DNA from: Viola odorata
Taxonomy: Eukaryota > Streptophyta > Magnoliopsida > Malpighiales > Violaceae
Assembly: GCA_963691705.1 (NCBI GenBank)
Contig: OY829542.1
Location: 29,064,579-29,128,578, forward strand
Direction: 5' to 3'
Length of the DNA stretch: 64,000 nt
Part shown: in pieces, positions 1-12,461 of the stretch
Layout: each line of letters starts with the position of its first letter
Numbering within the stretch: the stretch's first letter is position 1
Notes under the pieces: model-generated
Told to the model about the DNA's origin: nothing
The model's input: only the letters and a program-made list of their open reading frames with translations
The model's database searches: none
Made by a program: the position numbers and the translations under genes

Positions 1-143
1 TGAATCCGTCACTATATAACGAGCTGAACGAAAAAAAAATTAGAGTATTTTAAAGGGAAAGCAAGCGAGCTGAACGAAAAATTGAACAAATGCTCAAGAG
101 TATTTGTATCGAGCACTTCTGCATCCAATAGATTTTTTTTTTC

Positions 144-188
144 ATCCAGCCTAGGGTGGGCACTTGCCCACCCTCGCCTGGGCTGGAT
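144..188. repeat. Imperfect palindrome / hairpin
   Basis: A perfect 10-bp inner stem (AGGGTGGGCA, 153-162, with its complement at 165-174) lies between outer arms ATCCAGCC (144-151) and GGCTGGAT (181-188). It is about 60 bp upstream of a TATA-like box. It could be a small foldback element or the end of a larger transposon. Confidence 0.5.
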
Positions 189-247
189 CCGTGCCTGATT
201 ACAGGTGGACTATACCTGTACTTTTCACATGTATAAGCTTCTCCCTT

Positions 248-415
248 CCTCTATATATAGAAGGAGGTATTCATTGTACAAGTCATCAAAAAATAAAATA
301 AAACTTCGCCTGCAAACTTCAAAACATGTCTAGCTAAATACTCTCTCTCTCTCCATCCATCCTTAAACTAAATTAGCTTTCCATTTATGACTATACAACC
401 TTCATCTTTTCAAAA
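248..415 (+). promoter_or_regulatory. Possible plant core promoter and CT-rich leader
   Basis: CTCTATATATAG at about 250-261 is a good TATA box. It is followed about 90 bases later by a CTCTCTCT tract (340-352), typical of plant 5' leaders, and then by the first long + strand ORF at 416. This is inferred from arrangement only. Confidence 0.35.
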
Positions 416-697
416 ATGAATGTCTCATGGGTGAGAACATGGTCTGCTTCAGCAACCTATTCTCCCAACCATGAGAAATATTATTCTCAAAACGAAAGGT
501 CCATGGTTAGCGTCATGGTTTCTCTCATTAAACTATGCCAGGCCTCACAACTGAAGTTGTTCAACATACCAAGGGAACTGACTAAAAGGCGCCGATTTGC
601 CTCACGGGCCAGGAGAGTCACAGAGTTGCCGAGGTGCATACCTTTCATTTCTTTGATATCCACTGCCTATACTTTATCAACTAAAGTTCAAGATTGA
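416..697 (+). CDS. Hypothetical 93-residue ORF
   Basis: This is a 93-codon ATG-to-TGA ORF behind a TATA-like box and a pyrimidine-rich leader. The product starts MNVSWVRTWSAS and is basic in the middle (TKRRRFASRARR). No signal peptide, membrane segment or known domain is apparent. I do not recognise a family. It could be a small peptide gene, one exon of a longer gene, or a chance ORF; the promoter-like upstream sequence is the main support. Confidence 0.25.
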   Translation: MNVSWVRTWSASATYSPNHEKYYSQNERSMVSVMVSLIKLCQASQLKLFNIPRELTKRRRFASRARRVTELPRCIPFISLISTAYTLSTKVQD

Positions 698-2162
698 TTC
701 TCAACTTCGTCTATAATTAAAAATAAATAAATAATATATACAGTATTAAATTAGGAGCACGTTCTACTTTTTATATATATATGTCCATGTTGTAATTAGT
801 GCGGATGCATTAGTGGAATTGTTGGACCTCCGGCAAATTAATGACGTCTTTTCTGACCTACACAAAGGCCAAAATGTCAAAAATATGTCCACGTCCCTTA
901 AAACTATAGTAAACTACAAAGACAAAAAGAATGCAACAAAAAACTTGGCATCACACACCATATTGCCGAAAGTGAAATGATAAAAATAATTCCCAAAACA
1001 AGCACTAAACTTAGTCTAAACACCCACTGAATGTGATTAATTGATGGCATACACGTCTTTTAGAACTTTAAAAAATTAATTAATGAACTAACTAATTAGT
1101 GTTCGTATATTTAGTGCCACACGGATCTTCTTGTCTTTTTCAATGCTGCTTTTTTTCTTCCACCTTTGCCATAGTATTATGCCGCTTCATCTTTAAATAA
1201 ATAACATTTTGATCACATTTTTTTTATTTTTTTTAAAATATCATTTTTAATGTAAAAGGGAATCAAAATTAGTTTTAATTAAACGTAATTAATAAAATAA
1301 TCGAAAGCATTTGTTTAGAAACATATAAAAAACAGTAGTAAATTATTATCTTAATTATTATGAAAGTGGATTGGAATTCATTTTTTTGACATAAAAAATA
1401 GTATCTAATATTTAATACTGGTATTTAATATTTTACACTGTCGTTTACGCAATTCGGAGACATCTCATAGGTTGTTGTTATCTCATGTTATATCATCAGG
1501 TTGCAACTTGATACCTAAGTTGACTCCACATATATACTTTACTATACATATTACTAATTAGAAATAAGCTGCAGTATCTCTCTATAGGTGTTATAACTTA
1601 AATAAGTAAACTTCACGTGTTTGTTTGTTTGATCTTCACTTTTCTCATGGAGTTTGAGGAATTAAGAAAATTGTATCTTAGCTCTGTGAATAATGGGTGC
1701 TTATTAATTTGGAAAATTTGGATTGGTTGACTTTTTCTATTACCTGAAAAAAAAAATCCGAAAGAGTATTTCAGGAGATATTTTGAAGTTTAAGTTAGTA
1801 TTTTTCTACGATAATAAGCAACAAACTATTAATTGCTAAGTGTGTAAAAAGTTAGGTTAAAAATACTCCCTTAAAGTTATATTTATACCCTTTTTTAATT
1901 AGGGTTTTGTATACCCAATATGGTAAGAAATCTAGGAATCAGAGGATTTTTATTTTAAATCAGAGTAGATATTGGAATTTTTTTTATCAAATAGGTGAAT
2001 ATTTCCTTTCTTACTTTGAGTATAATTATTCATGGAGTGTGCAACAAGCATATTAGCTTAATTTTCAAGTCGTAAGGCGGCGGTGTGGATCTTTGGATGG
2101 GACATAGTGTGCCTTTCTGTATATAAAGTTTTTTTCCAAATGAACTTTATAGGACGTGATCC
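698..2162. other. AT-rich intergenic DNA
   Basis: I see no coding exon, RNA gene or transposon ends here. It contains short A/T runs and scattered direct repeats only. Confidence 0.6.
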
Positions 2163-2171
2163 ATGTATAAA

Positions 2172-3524
2172 GGGGTAATAGCATAAAGTACCCCTGTACT
2201 AACTGCGAAAATCAAACACCTCCCCTGATCTTCAAAACGTCTAATACGCCTCCCCTGGACTACCTTGACCATGCAATTAACCCCATTTTGACCGGTTGAC
2301 TGGCTATTTTCAGTTTCTTCTTATTTATTTTTCTTTTCTATTACTCTCTTCTTTTATCAACATGCATTTCTTCTTATTTTCTTTTCTTTTCTATTACTCT
2401 TTTCTTTTATAAAAAAAAGTCCAGTAACCTTCCTTTCTTCTTTTTCTTTCCTCCGCCTCAATCCCTTCTTTCTTCCTTTTCTTTCTTTTTCTTTTCTTTT
2501 TCTTTTCTCCCTTTTTTGTTCTCTTTTTTTCTTTCCTCCGCAGCGCTGGCACCGGTGATGGGTTTCGTTGGTGGTCGGTGATCGGGTTTGGCTGGGTTGT
2601 GGTTTGGTGCGGCGTTGAGGTCGGCTGGGTCCACAGGATGGTTTTGGTGATTGGGATTTCAAATCAGGAGGTGTTGATGATGAGTGATGGTGTTGGGTTT
2701 GATTGAGAAGGAGCTGCGATAGTTATGGGTTTTGAGGGAGAGGAGGTTGCAGCGGCGGTGATGGGATTTAAGGGAAAGGAGGTTGCAGCGGCGGTGAGGA
2801 TGGGTGATTTGGTGGATGTGGTGTGGTGGCTGGCGACGTGGTGCGGTGGTTGTTGGTGAAGCGGCAACGATGGAGGCTTTGGTGTAGAGGTGGTGAATGA
2901 GGGAACTGAAGGGTTTATGAATTCAGATCTATTTCTTTCGTTGCAGTCATGGAACCAAATTGCCTCAGATCTGGTTCTTTATTTATATGACAAAGATCTT
3001 TGGATTTGGAGTGTGAGTTAAGGTTGTGATTAAATTGGGATTCAAGAGATTGTTTATTTTTTGCCTTCTTTTTTTTGTTTGTGGTGGTAGCCATAGATTG
3101 AATTCAAGAACTGGAAGTTGTATAAGGTGAAGGACCCCCCAACAGAAGTAGTAAACTCAGGTGGAAAGATTTGGGTTTTATTTTCTAAATCAAATAAAAG
3201 AACAAAGATGATTAAAAAGAAATGATAGTCAGCACTTTAATCAATTCTCAATCAAAAGGAAGATGTTTGATTTTCTGAAAATCAAGATTCAGAAACAACA
3301 AAAATCAAACGGAGAAAGTAAAAATGTATATAATAAATATTTAAAATCAGACTTAATTTTATTATTTTTTTGGTACATAAAATCGAGAATAGCTATTCAA
3401 CCGGTCAAAATGGGATTAATTGCACGGTCAAGATAGTACAGAGGAGGCGTATTAGACCTTTTGAAGGACAAGGGAGGTGTTTATTTTTCGCGATTAGTAT
3501 AAGGGTAGTTTATGCTATTACCCC
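2172..3524. mobile_element. Non-autonomous Mutator-like (MULE) TIR element, 1.35 kb
   Basis: The ends are long terminal inverted repeats of roughly 140 bp: 2172-2311 starting GGGGTAATAGCAT, and its reverse complement at about 3386-3524. The repeats are diverged but collinear. They are flanked by 9-bp sequences ATGTATAAA (2163-2171) and GCGTATAAA (3525-3533), matching at 7 of 9 positions. A 9-bp target duplication with long TIRs is the hallmark of the Mutator superfamily. The interior is pyrimidine-rich on the left and G/T-rich further on. Its minus-strand ORFs are low-complexity Lys/Arg/Glu and Ser/Thr/Pro strings, not a transposase, so the element is non-autonomous. Confidence 0.85.
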
Positions 3525-4099
3525 GCGTATAAATTATGAGTTGACAGCGCGACCAATATTTAATTGGCAGTTTGAGTTAGATAATATAAGCTCATTATTT
3601 TGGGGCCTAAGATCGTCCAAGGTAATTATCTTCTTAAACCTGTAGTTAATACTTGAGTTGAATTAGTCTCTTGTGCGGCGAAAAAAATAAATAGAATAAA
3701 AAAAGAAAAGAAATTATGAGTTTGTAATTAATGAATTCTCTAATTTTAAAATATATATCGTAAACATGTAAATTTCATTTGTAATCAACCCAAAATCAAA
3801 TTGTACTTTTAGAATTGAATTTTACGCAAGAATAATTCAAATTGCTTCACTGCTCTAAGATCTAACATTTATGGGCCATCAAACAAAAAAAATCAAGCAT
3901 TTGTGCCAAAATAATAAAATAGTTTTGCTCTAAAAATGTAAAATTTACTAACTTTAGTTGGGCTCATTTGTAGAACATATTTAAGGCCTTCTGACTTGGA
4001 GCCCAAATCCAAGCCTGTTTTTAGTTTTTAATTAGATGCACCCAGAAAACCGCCAGCCAATATGAATCAAATTGAACAAAACGAAGACGGAGGAAAAGC

Positions 4100-4100
<1 letters not shown>

Positions 4101-4139
<39 letters not shown>
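4101..4139. repeat. (AG)n microsatellite
   Basis: About 19 uninterrupted AG units lie in the region that would be the 5' leader of the Sel1-repeat gene. Confidence 0.95.
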
Positions 4140-4142
<3 letters not shown>

Positions 4143-4203
4143 GCATTATCCATTTTAATACAATTACGATTTCAATCTTTCTCCTCTTCCCCTTCGTATT
4201 TGT

Positions 4204-5270
4204 ATGGGAAAGTCACTCCCTCCCGCATTGAAACTCCAACAAGCTGCCAAAACAGTCGCCTCCTCCTCCCACAAACCCAGACAAAACAAGAAAACATCGC
4301 CGGCCAGTGTTTCGTTTCGACAAATCGAATCGGAGCGAGGGAAGGGGAAGAAAATGGAAGAAGCAACCTCCCTCTCTCTTGATGGGCAGAACCGGGTACC
4401 GCTTGCCCTTGTCGTCTCTGACTGCGTCAAGCGCTGGTTTCACGACACGCTGAAGGATGCCAGAGCTGGTGATGTTGCCATGCAAGTCCTTGTTGGTCAA
4501 ATGTATTGCAGCGGCTATGGTGTCCCCAAGGATGCTTTAAAGGTTTCAATTCTTCCTCCATTCCAATGTTATGCCTCTTCATTTGGTTTGAAGATTTTCC
4601 TTTCTCCTGATTTTTAATTTGTACCGTGGCATTTAGGCTTAATTAGTTAGTTTAGATATTGTTATCCATGGTTGTTGGGTTATGTATTGAAATGAATTTG
4701 TAAGTGGAATCTAGGATACTTGAATCTTGATGAGGGATTCCTGCTTTTGTTTGCTTGGTGGTGTGATTCGGGGAGAAATGAGGGATTAAGACACCAAATC
4801 CGTGTGGTTCGCATCTAATTCCTTTATTCTGTTTCTGTTTTTGTGGGCTCTTAGTTTGACATTCTCATCTACCGCAGTTTTCTGTTTCTCCGTTGATACT
4901 TTTATTCATCTTGTTGTACTTTAATTTATTTCTTTATTTTCTTGGATAATCTGTATTTTCATTCCACTATTTGTAATGAACTTGTAATTCCTAAAATTAT
5001 GTATCATCTCTATTAATTCTTGTTCAAGGGGCGAGCTTGGATTGATAGAGCTTCAAAAAGTAGAGCTTCTGGAAAGTAGGTGATAAACATCCAGGTACTC
5101 TCTCCCATATCTCTCTAATATGCGCAGACACTCAAATATAACCTGTGCCAACACAACTTAGAGGATAGGATCCCTAACTATGTTGTTTTTCAATTCTTTT
5201 AACTGCTTTTCTTTTAGGTTACAATGCAAGTGACTCAGATACAGATGAAGTGACGGTTGATAAAAGTTGA
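4204..5270 (+). CDS. Sel1-repeat (HCP-like) small protein, with frame break near the end
   Basis: Three exons are supported: 4204-4542 (113 codons, donor AAG|GTTTCA), 5029-5094 (acceptor CAAG|GGGCGA) and 5218-5270. The first ATG (MGKSLPPALKLQ) is chosen because plant homologues, as I remember them, start with MGKS; another in-frame ATG is at 4354. A single Sel1-like repeat spans the exon 1-2 junction, with motifs LVGQMYCSGYGVPKDA and GRAWIDRAS. Such repeats form TPR-like helical pairs that bind proteins; the function of this short plant protein is unknown to me. In exon 2 the frame runs into TAG at 5077-5079. The expected acidic C-terminus (HPGYNASDSDTDEV) is intact one frame over and ends at TGA 5268-5270. 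One missing base near 5076 would explain this, so the gene is either recently broken or carries a sequence error. Confidence 0.75.
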
Positions 5271-7560
5271 GACCTATCTTTTGATGAAATTACTAACCAT
5301 AATCTGAGGTGAATTTCTGCTTCTCTTATTGCTCTTTGACTGATTTCTACTTTTAATTGTTTACACACTTCTATCTTTTGAGTTGAATCAAAGTCATTTA
5401 TATTGTTGATACGCACTAAACAAAGACTGTTCAGCAATCTAGTCTCTTAAGTCATGAAGTTATGGACCTCTAACATTCTAGATATACTTGTCTTTGTGAT
5501 TCAGCAAAATATCATTTCTTGAGTGATGGATGTTTTTTTTCTTTGTAGCTTTTCTTGTGCGTTTTATTAACAAACATATATGAAAAAGTTTGGTAGTAAA
5601 ACTATTGCATTCCCTTCTTTTAGCTTGTTCTAGTTTCCTTTTCCTTTTTTTCAATTCCTGTGAAGTTCCTTAAAGAATCAGTGTATACACTTTGCTTGCT
5701 TGATTATCCACCAGAACAGACCAGTATGCTATAGTTAAGTATCAGTTGAATTATTGATTATTTTCCATCCACTATCGTTTAAATATCTCTTTTTCTATCA
5801 ACTTCCTGAATTTTAGCAGTGCTGCAACTTTGATACACTTTTTTTTTCTGTCATCATCTTCCATTCAACGTTATTTCTCTTGCCCAAATACTTTTAGAAA
5901 TTGGCAGAAACACTTTGGGGAAACCAAAGCATTTCGTTTTCTTTTCCCACTATGCATGGGATTGTTGAACCTATCATGTTCATCGTAATAGGAAGATTTT
6001 GTCACAATTTGGTGGATTGTTCAGATATATAATGCAGTTTCATGGCTGGCAGGGACGAATGGCAGAAAAAAGTTGATTTATTGTGACTGGGAAATTTCTG
6101 GGTGACCATATTAGTAACCCTCTTAAATACTTTTCAGCTTGTACATAATAAAGCTTATTACAACCTTGTAATAAAGGCTGAAACAAATTTTATTGGTGTT
6201 TTAATCCCTCAGGTTTTGCTTTTTCCTTTCTTGCTTCATATTGGTGGTGTGGTGTACCTATATGAAGTGTAATCATTTAGCCTTGTTACAAAACAATTTT
6301 TGTGTCTCACGACATGAGCATGATATTTGAATAATCTGGCAAGTTTTCGGAGGCTGAAATTTCATAATGCCTTCTTCATCATTTCACTTCATTTTACATC
6401 CTGAGCCCCGTGTATTCTCTTGCAGTGAATTCTTTGTCTGTAGGCATCCCCATAAAAGTGGTCGTCTCAATGAAATAATTCTTTTGCTGCTCCTCAACAT
6501 GTCCAAAAGAATGAAAGAAACCGGTGAATTTTCTGTCGTCTAAACTGTATGATTTAGTTACTTTTTTTTGCATTTGAGCTATAGTCATTTCTCGTTCGCT
6601 TTTGTAGCAGCTTAGTATGAAATTTTGGATTCCAATGTTTGTATAATTTGATGGGATGACAAAAGAGAGTCCGCACTTGACTACTCAGTTTTAGTTTTTA
6701 TTCCTTTATTATTTTACTTTTGTTCAGATTTGCTGGGTGCTTTAGTTTTGTTTATATTTTGATATCTATGTAGCGTTGTATATAAGTAGATCATTAAATA
6801 GAGATGTTTGTGTTTTAATATTGGCTGCATGTTGTAGTAGTAGGATATGTTACAACTTACAAGTCTCTAACATAAGGCTTTGTGATGAAATTACACCCTT
6901 TCCTTTGCATCCTTTTCTTCTGTTATTTGTCTAGAAACCTTATTTGCTTACATAATAATCGAATAGCCTTCAAATCAACATCCAGAACCCTATAAAAATC
7001 CCCAAAACTCTCTCTGATCGACATTAATCCATAACCCTGAAATTATTTTATACAAATCCAAAAATGCCTCTCAAAATTGGCCTTTCCAAGATAAGTGCTA
7101 GGCTGTCTTGCATCAGTTTTACGACGCATTTTCTAAGGTACTTCAAGTAATCATTTTTTTGGTGAGCTCCTGGGTTATTGCCATGGTGAAGGATGAGAAA
7201 TTTCTTGTCACTTTAGAGCTGAGTTGAGAGTATCTTTAACATATTTGTTTTGCAAATGCACGTCATTCCAGTGCTTGACTGAACATCACACGCATATACA
7301 CAAGGGTGCATGAAAATGGCATTACTAGTCTTTAGAAGATGTTCATTGCTTCTCTAATAGTGTTCACATTATTCGTGCCATAGATTGGCGCGAAAAAACT
7401 TGGAATCCTTTTACTTTTGTGGCCTTTGTTCTACTAGCAAGGCACACATCTTATGAGTGATTATGGGACACTGAGGTTGATGCGCCGATAACCTTGTTTA
7501 GGCTATTGCATGCGTGCATTAAGGTAGGACAGGCCACCGTTGTCATGCATTAGGCTATTA
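5271..7560. other. Intergenic or UTR sequence between convergent genes
   Basis: This T-rich DNA lies between the Sel1-repeat gene (+) and the last exon of the nuclease gene (-). The longest ORFs lack domain signatures. Parts may be 3' UTR or 3' UTR introns of the Sel1 gene, which I cannot resolve. No transposon ends were seen. Confidence 0.5.
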
Positions 7561-9690
7561 TCATCTGCCTTCACGTTTGTCCTTCCTCCATTCCCATGGT
7601 TTCTCAGGATTTGCTGAAGCCCATAACCCTACTCGCTTCGCTCGAGCCTGTTTTTCCCACTGCATGCAAAAAATTGAGTAAGTGGTTTACAATCTTCATT
7701 CTACAAGGAACTTATAGAAGTAGAAGAGGAAAAAAAGCACTGGTGGCTGTTTACCGATGAAAGTTCTAATCGTTGATCATAGGCACTATAATGCCATGCT
7801 AGCCCCTTCTTCAGCATTTGTTCCTAAGAACAATGCGGCTTGTTAGTTACTCATTGTGGGTTGAATTTAGGTTGTACTGAAAAGATGTCATTGGAGTTTT
7901 ACCTGTATGAACATGTCATTGCAATGTATATCACCAACACAGCGACCATATTGGTCTTCGCCGTAGACGAGTATTCTCAAACACTTGCCCTGAACTAACT
8001 TGATAAGCTCCTCTTTTGCTTCTTTGCCGTATGGCATTGAACTCTCTGGTGCATCTATTCCTCTGGTTTTTCCAAAATTGTAAGTACCACTTAACTGGTG
8101 ACACAAAAATCATTGTATTGCAAGATTTGATTAGTCCATGTTTACCTTAGTCTGATGCGGTACTTCTTCGCAAGAACCTCCTGGTTTTGAATATTTAATA
8201 CTCTAAAAGATGTGGAAAACAGTTAGAAACGTGTGTAGTTTTGAGAAAATGGCCAACCAACCAACCTGTATCCAGCGTCAATAATTTTCTGGTGGAGTGC
8301 GTCCGCCTCTGGATAATTCCTCTGCTCGCGTGCTTTCGATCGTTTAACAGCTGCTGTTTGAACATCCCTCGGGACGCAGGATGACTCCCGGGGATCTGTT
8401 GTGCTAACATACACCGATATGGTGTCCCCGTCAGGTATGGCTTTTGCATCAACCTGAGTTCATATCATCACACTAGGTACTGTTAGTTTTATGTTTTTGT
8501 TTCTCTTTTATGACAAAGAAGAATGAAAATAGAAGTTTGATACATAACTGGTAGGGATTGCATCTCAAACTTGACTCCTTGAGGCAACGATGCTGGGTAG
8601 CTAGCAGTAGAAGATTGGGGTAGGGTATGTTGGGGATGAGGCAGACCATAGAAAGCCAATAACCCCTGCCACCCAAAAATTGAATTGAATTAAATTAAGA
8701 ATGACACTCTTAATATGTAAAAGAAGGCTCAGGCCATTGGATAATTGGATCTCTCTGTTTTTCCTCACCGCACATACAATGGCCAAAACTATTTATGATA
8801 GAAGCATCAAAAAGTAGAATTGTGATTCTAGTAAATTTTACTTACATCAACATCAGCCTTCTGGTGTCTCTTCAAGGTCTGAATAATGAGGGTGGCAGCT
8901 TCTTCTGGTGTTCTTGGTGGTGGTTTTGCTTCTTTCCATGCCTCTATCAGTTTTCTATACCTTCATTCATTCAGATCAGATAATAATAATAAAAAACATA
9001 TTATCATCTTGTTAAATTTAGAACAACTACACAAAAACGTAGAGAGAGCTTGCTCTTGCTGTGCTAAAATTACCAATTAGCTTGAGCCTTCTTGGATGAG
9101 ACCACATGACTACCCAGTAATTCTGGTACCTATCAGTTCACCAAGCAAAAAGCCACCAACAATACCGCAAAATATTAGTAACAATCATATACGCGAGCTG
9201 GTGTTATTTCCGCACCCCAAACTGTTATCCACACTTTTTTCTTTAACAAATGAGAGAAGACATGATTACCCAGTAATTCTGCTATAAACAAGCAAAAAAG
9301 TAACAACAATACTGCTATATTATTAACAATTGTTCCACAATCTCTAGTTGTTGTTGTTGCTGACACTTTTTCCTCTGCAAATTTATTAAACTGACTTTAA
9401 ACTATAAATGTGTCAAACATAATCATAGTAGATGGATCTTGGACATGCAAGTAAAAAAAAGAAAGTCAAACATGAGCAGAAATTAAGCAGCAAGAGATGG
9501 CAAGATACTTTTGTGAGGGAAAAGAAGTGATCATCAACTGGGATGTGTTTTCGAAGTGGAACAAATCATGGGCGAGAGCCGAAACGCCGACGTTGGCGGC
9601 AGAGACGCCGTGGTGTCCCAAGGAGTCGGAGTCCCCGGCGGCGGTGGGCCTGCAGCAATGTCCGTACAAGGATCTCAACCCATTTCCCAT
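7561..9690 (-). CDS. CAN: Plant Ca2+-dependent nuclease (staphylococcal-nuclease-like), nine exons
   Basis: Exons on the minus strand: 9690-9538, 9129-9074, 8960-8846, 8665-8549, 8453-8266, 8202-8146, 8062-7903, 7823-7755 and 7659-7561 (TGA). They sum to 1014 nt (337 residues), with matching phases at every junction. The N-terminus [13 protein letters not shown] fits N-myristoylation (Gly2) and palmitoylation (Cys12/13), as in Arabidopsis CAN1/CAN2, which are held at the plasma membrane. The SNase fold shows [15 protein letters not shown], then RGIDAPES and YGRCVGDI, which carry the expected catalytic Arg, Glu and Arg, and ends in [17 protein letters not shown]. The enzyme cleaves DNA and RNA and needs Ca2+. 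One oddity: the exon 1 boundary CAG (9540-9538) is followed by TTGATG, not GT, although the other donors are canonical. It converges on the Sel1-repeat gene. Confidence 0.9.
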
Positions 9691-9699
9691 TTCTCGAAG

Positions 9700-10170
9700 A
9701 GAGCTCCGTCGAACTTTGATGGTATGGTTAACTCTCTAAATTCAAAAAATCTGAAACAATTATGGGTAGAAAAGGAAAAAAATTGATGCCGATGGCGTTT
9801 GGTGCTTAGCTTTCTGTTAAAGGAAATTGCAGAGTTGTTAAGAGGTGTCTCACGATTCCCAACCACCAACCAATGGAAATGCATATTACATAGTACTCGT
9901 GGCAAATTTCTATTGGCTCATACTGTAATTACAGTTTTTTGTCTTCCGCGTAATCCCGGAGGAAAAGGGCAGAATCATGGCTCCACCGAGCAAAAAAAGA
10001 AATGTAACTTGATGTTTTATTTAGATATTAGATTATCCGGACAGGAAAAAATAATAAATCAATTAACCTGAACAAAATGGATATGAAGTTAAAATTGTTT
10101 CCATTTGACTAAAAACCAACCCAAAAAGAAATATTAATTAAGCCTATTTTTTTTTTTTTACAAAATGCAG

Positions 10171-10213
<43 letters not shown>

Positions 10214-11301
10214 GGTTAATGGAAAAAAAATACCTAAGAAATTAATTGCTCCGGATACAATTCTAGCCGACGATAATCTAAGATTAAAATTATTTTATAC
10301 TGAAAAAAAACTGATATAGCTATTTATTAAGTTTTTTTTTTCATGAAAAAAAGTGACAATTAAATAATGGTGAGCAAAACGAGGTTTTAGTACCCTTAAA
10401 TTAAAAACGCATAAAACGTTAGTAATTACATAAGCAAATATGAAAAAATAGTAAAAGTCAAATTTTCAGACTTTTGGGGCTGATTTTCAAAGCTGTCTAT
10501 AGGGCTATAACCATGGTAGTTAAAATGGAGAACTTAAGTGGAGGAATCATTGTATTTCGTACTTCGTTCCCCGTATAGCAACTAGGGATTAAAAACACAA
10601 GTTTTATAACTTAGTGAAGAAAAGACAAGCAAGAGCATGCTAGTATAAATTTACGACTTTGACTCCCCCTAGGGAGCTAATTCGGACAAAAAATCTAAAT
10701 TAGTTGAAATTGATATAAAATTTAGAGTTTACCGAGTTCATAAATTATGACAAATTTTCTTTAAAAATGTATTAAAAATTAAAACGGCATAAAACAACGT
10801 TGTTTCAATCAAACCAAAACGCTATCATTTTCCTTCCAAATCCAAAATTGTTTTGCCATTTTTGTTAAAAATATTATGATTGCTAATTAAATTATTTAGA
10901 AAATGACTATATATATATAATAATAATAATAATAATTTAAATTATAAAAAATATAAACTCTATTATTTTATGATTTAATTTTACGATTCCGATTTCACCT
11001 CCTCATTTTGAGTTTACTTGAACTCTCAATTTTGACTACCTTAGCTATAAGCTTTTAGTCAATGTATCTTAAATCACAAAAAACTACCTAGTTATTAAAT
11101 TTGAGCTCGATCCAAAAATCAGATAAAAAATTATAATAGTTTTAAGAAAATTTTATAAACTTATACGCAGTTATGATTTATGTTCGGATCAATTATTTTA
11201 CCTTTGACTCACTGGTTCTCATTTTTGTTATTACTATTTTTTTTACTGAACAAGAAATATATTACAACCATTTGAGCCCATACAAGTGAACTATACAAAC
11301 A
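9700..11301. other. AT-rich spacer upstream of the nuclease gene
   Basis: This holds the 5' leader and promoter region of the nuclease gene (transcribed leftwards), then poly-A/T-rich DNA. No other coding signal was recognised. A long AT microsatellite is listed separately. Confidence 0.5.
10175..10211. repeat. (AT)n microsatellite
   Basis: About 18 uninterrupted AT dinucleotides. Confidence 0.95.
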
Positions 11302-11309
11302 GTTGCAAG

Positions 11310-12354
11310 TAGGACTGCTCATCGGTTAACCGAAACCGAAATCCGAAGTTTCGAATTTCGGTTAACCGAATTCCCTAAAAATGAAAACCGAAACCGAACT
11401 GAATTTTATAGGAACTGAAATTACGAAACCGAAATTATTTCAATTTTCCGAACTTCCGAAATTTTAAATCCCAATTCACCTCACTGCCAAATCAATTCAA
11501 TCCTCACTACCAAATCAATCCTCCCTACCAAATCCAAATCATCTCTGCCAAATCCAAATTAGAATCCTCTACCAATTAAATCCAATCTCTACCCAATTAA
11601 ATCAAAAAATCAACTCTACCAAAAATTCAAAAAGCATTCTGCCAAATTAAATCAAAAAACCATCTCTACCAAAAAAATCAATCAAAACCATTCCTCTGCC
11701 AAACCTGAACCAAAAACCCATCAAACTCACCATTGCCGGTCATTCCTCAACCACACACCCAAACTGATCCATCACCGCCAGACAACCTCACCGCCGGCCA
11801 TCCTCCATCACACACCCAAACCAAACCCATCAAACCTCAAACCCCAAAAAAATGAAAAAAAGAAAGAAAGAAAGAATAGAAGAAAGAAAGAAGGAAAGCA
11901 CAGATCTGAGAGGAGTGATCGGCGTTACCAGGCTGGGAACACAGGATTCGGACTGCGAGAGAGGATGAGGGAAAGTGGTTGGTGGTGGAAGAGAAGCGGC
12001 GGTGGGTGCTGCAAAGAGAAGCGACGATGGGTGGAAGAGAAGCGGCGGTGGGTGGAAGACAGAGGTTGAGTTTTGAGAGAGGACGAGGTTTGAGAGAACG
12101 AACGAAGTGAAGTGAGTGAGGAGTGAGTGGGGCATAATGGCATTTCAGTAAAAACAAATCCTTATATAGTGGGTAGCAAGAGTTCAGTTATATCGGTTAA
12201 CCAAACTTTTGCTTACCAATATCCGAAATCGAACCGAAGAAAAGTTCAGTTTTTCAAAAACCGAAACCGAATCATCCGAAACCGAAATTCCGAAACCGAA
12301 TAAGCGAAATTTCGATTGTCCAAAACCGATGGACAACCCTAGTTGACAGCCCTT
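11310..12354. mobile_element. Non-autonomous hAT element, 1.05 kb
   Basis: The element is flanked by perfect 8-bp target duplications GTTGCAAG (11302-11309 and 12355-12362). Its left end is TAGGACTGCTCATCGG. Its right end, read inward, is AAGGGCTGTCAAC followed by a second TAGGGTTGTCCATCGG. Next to both ends are arrays of the short unit CCGAAAC/CGGTTTCGG, giving extensive sub-terminal inverted repeats. An 8-bp duplication with TAGG-type ends fits the hAT superfamily. The interior is Pro/Ser/Thr-type low-complexity sequence with no transposase. Confidence 0.8.
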
Positions 12355-12461
12355 GTTGCAAGGCCCACAGTAGTTCTCATTTTTATTAGGAAACTTTTTT
12401 TATAGAAATTTTAGGAAACATAGGATCAATTATTTTAAGAAAACAGATAAAATTTACCCTT

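Noticed and set aside
2357..2867. Minus-strand ORFs inside the MULE (Lys/Arg/Glu-rich and Ser/Thr/Pro-rich)
   Set aside because: Low-complexity translation of CT-rich DNA; no transposase motif or conserved domain.
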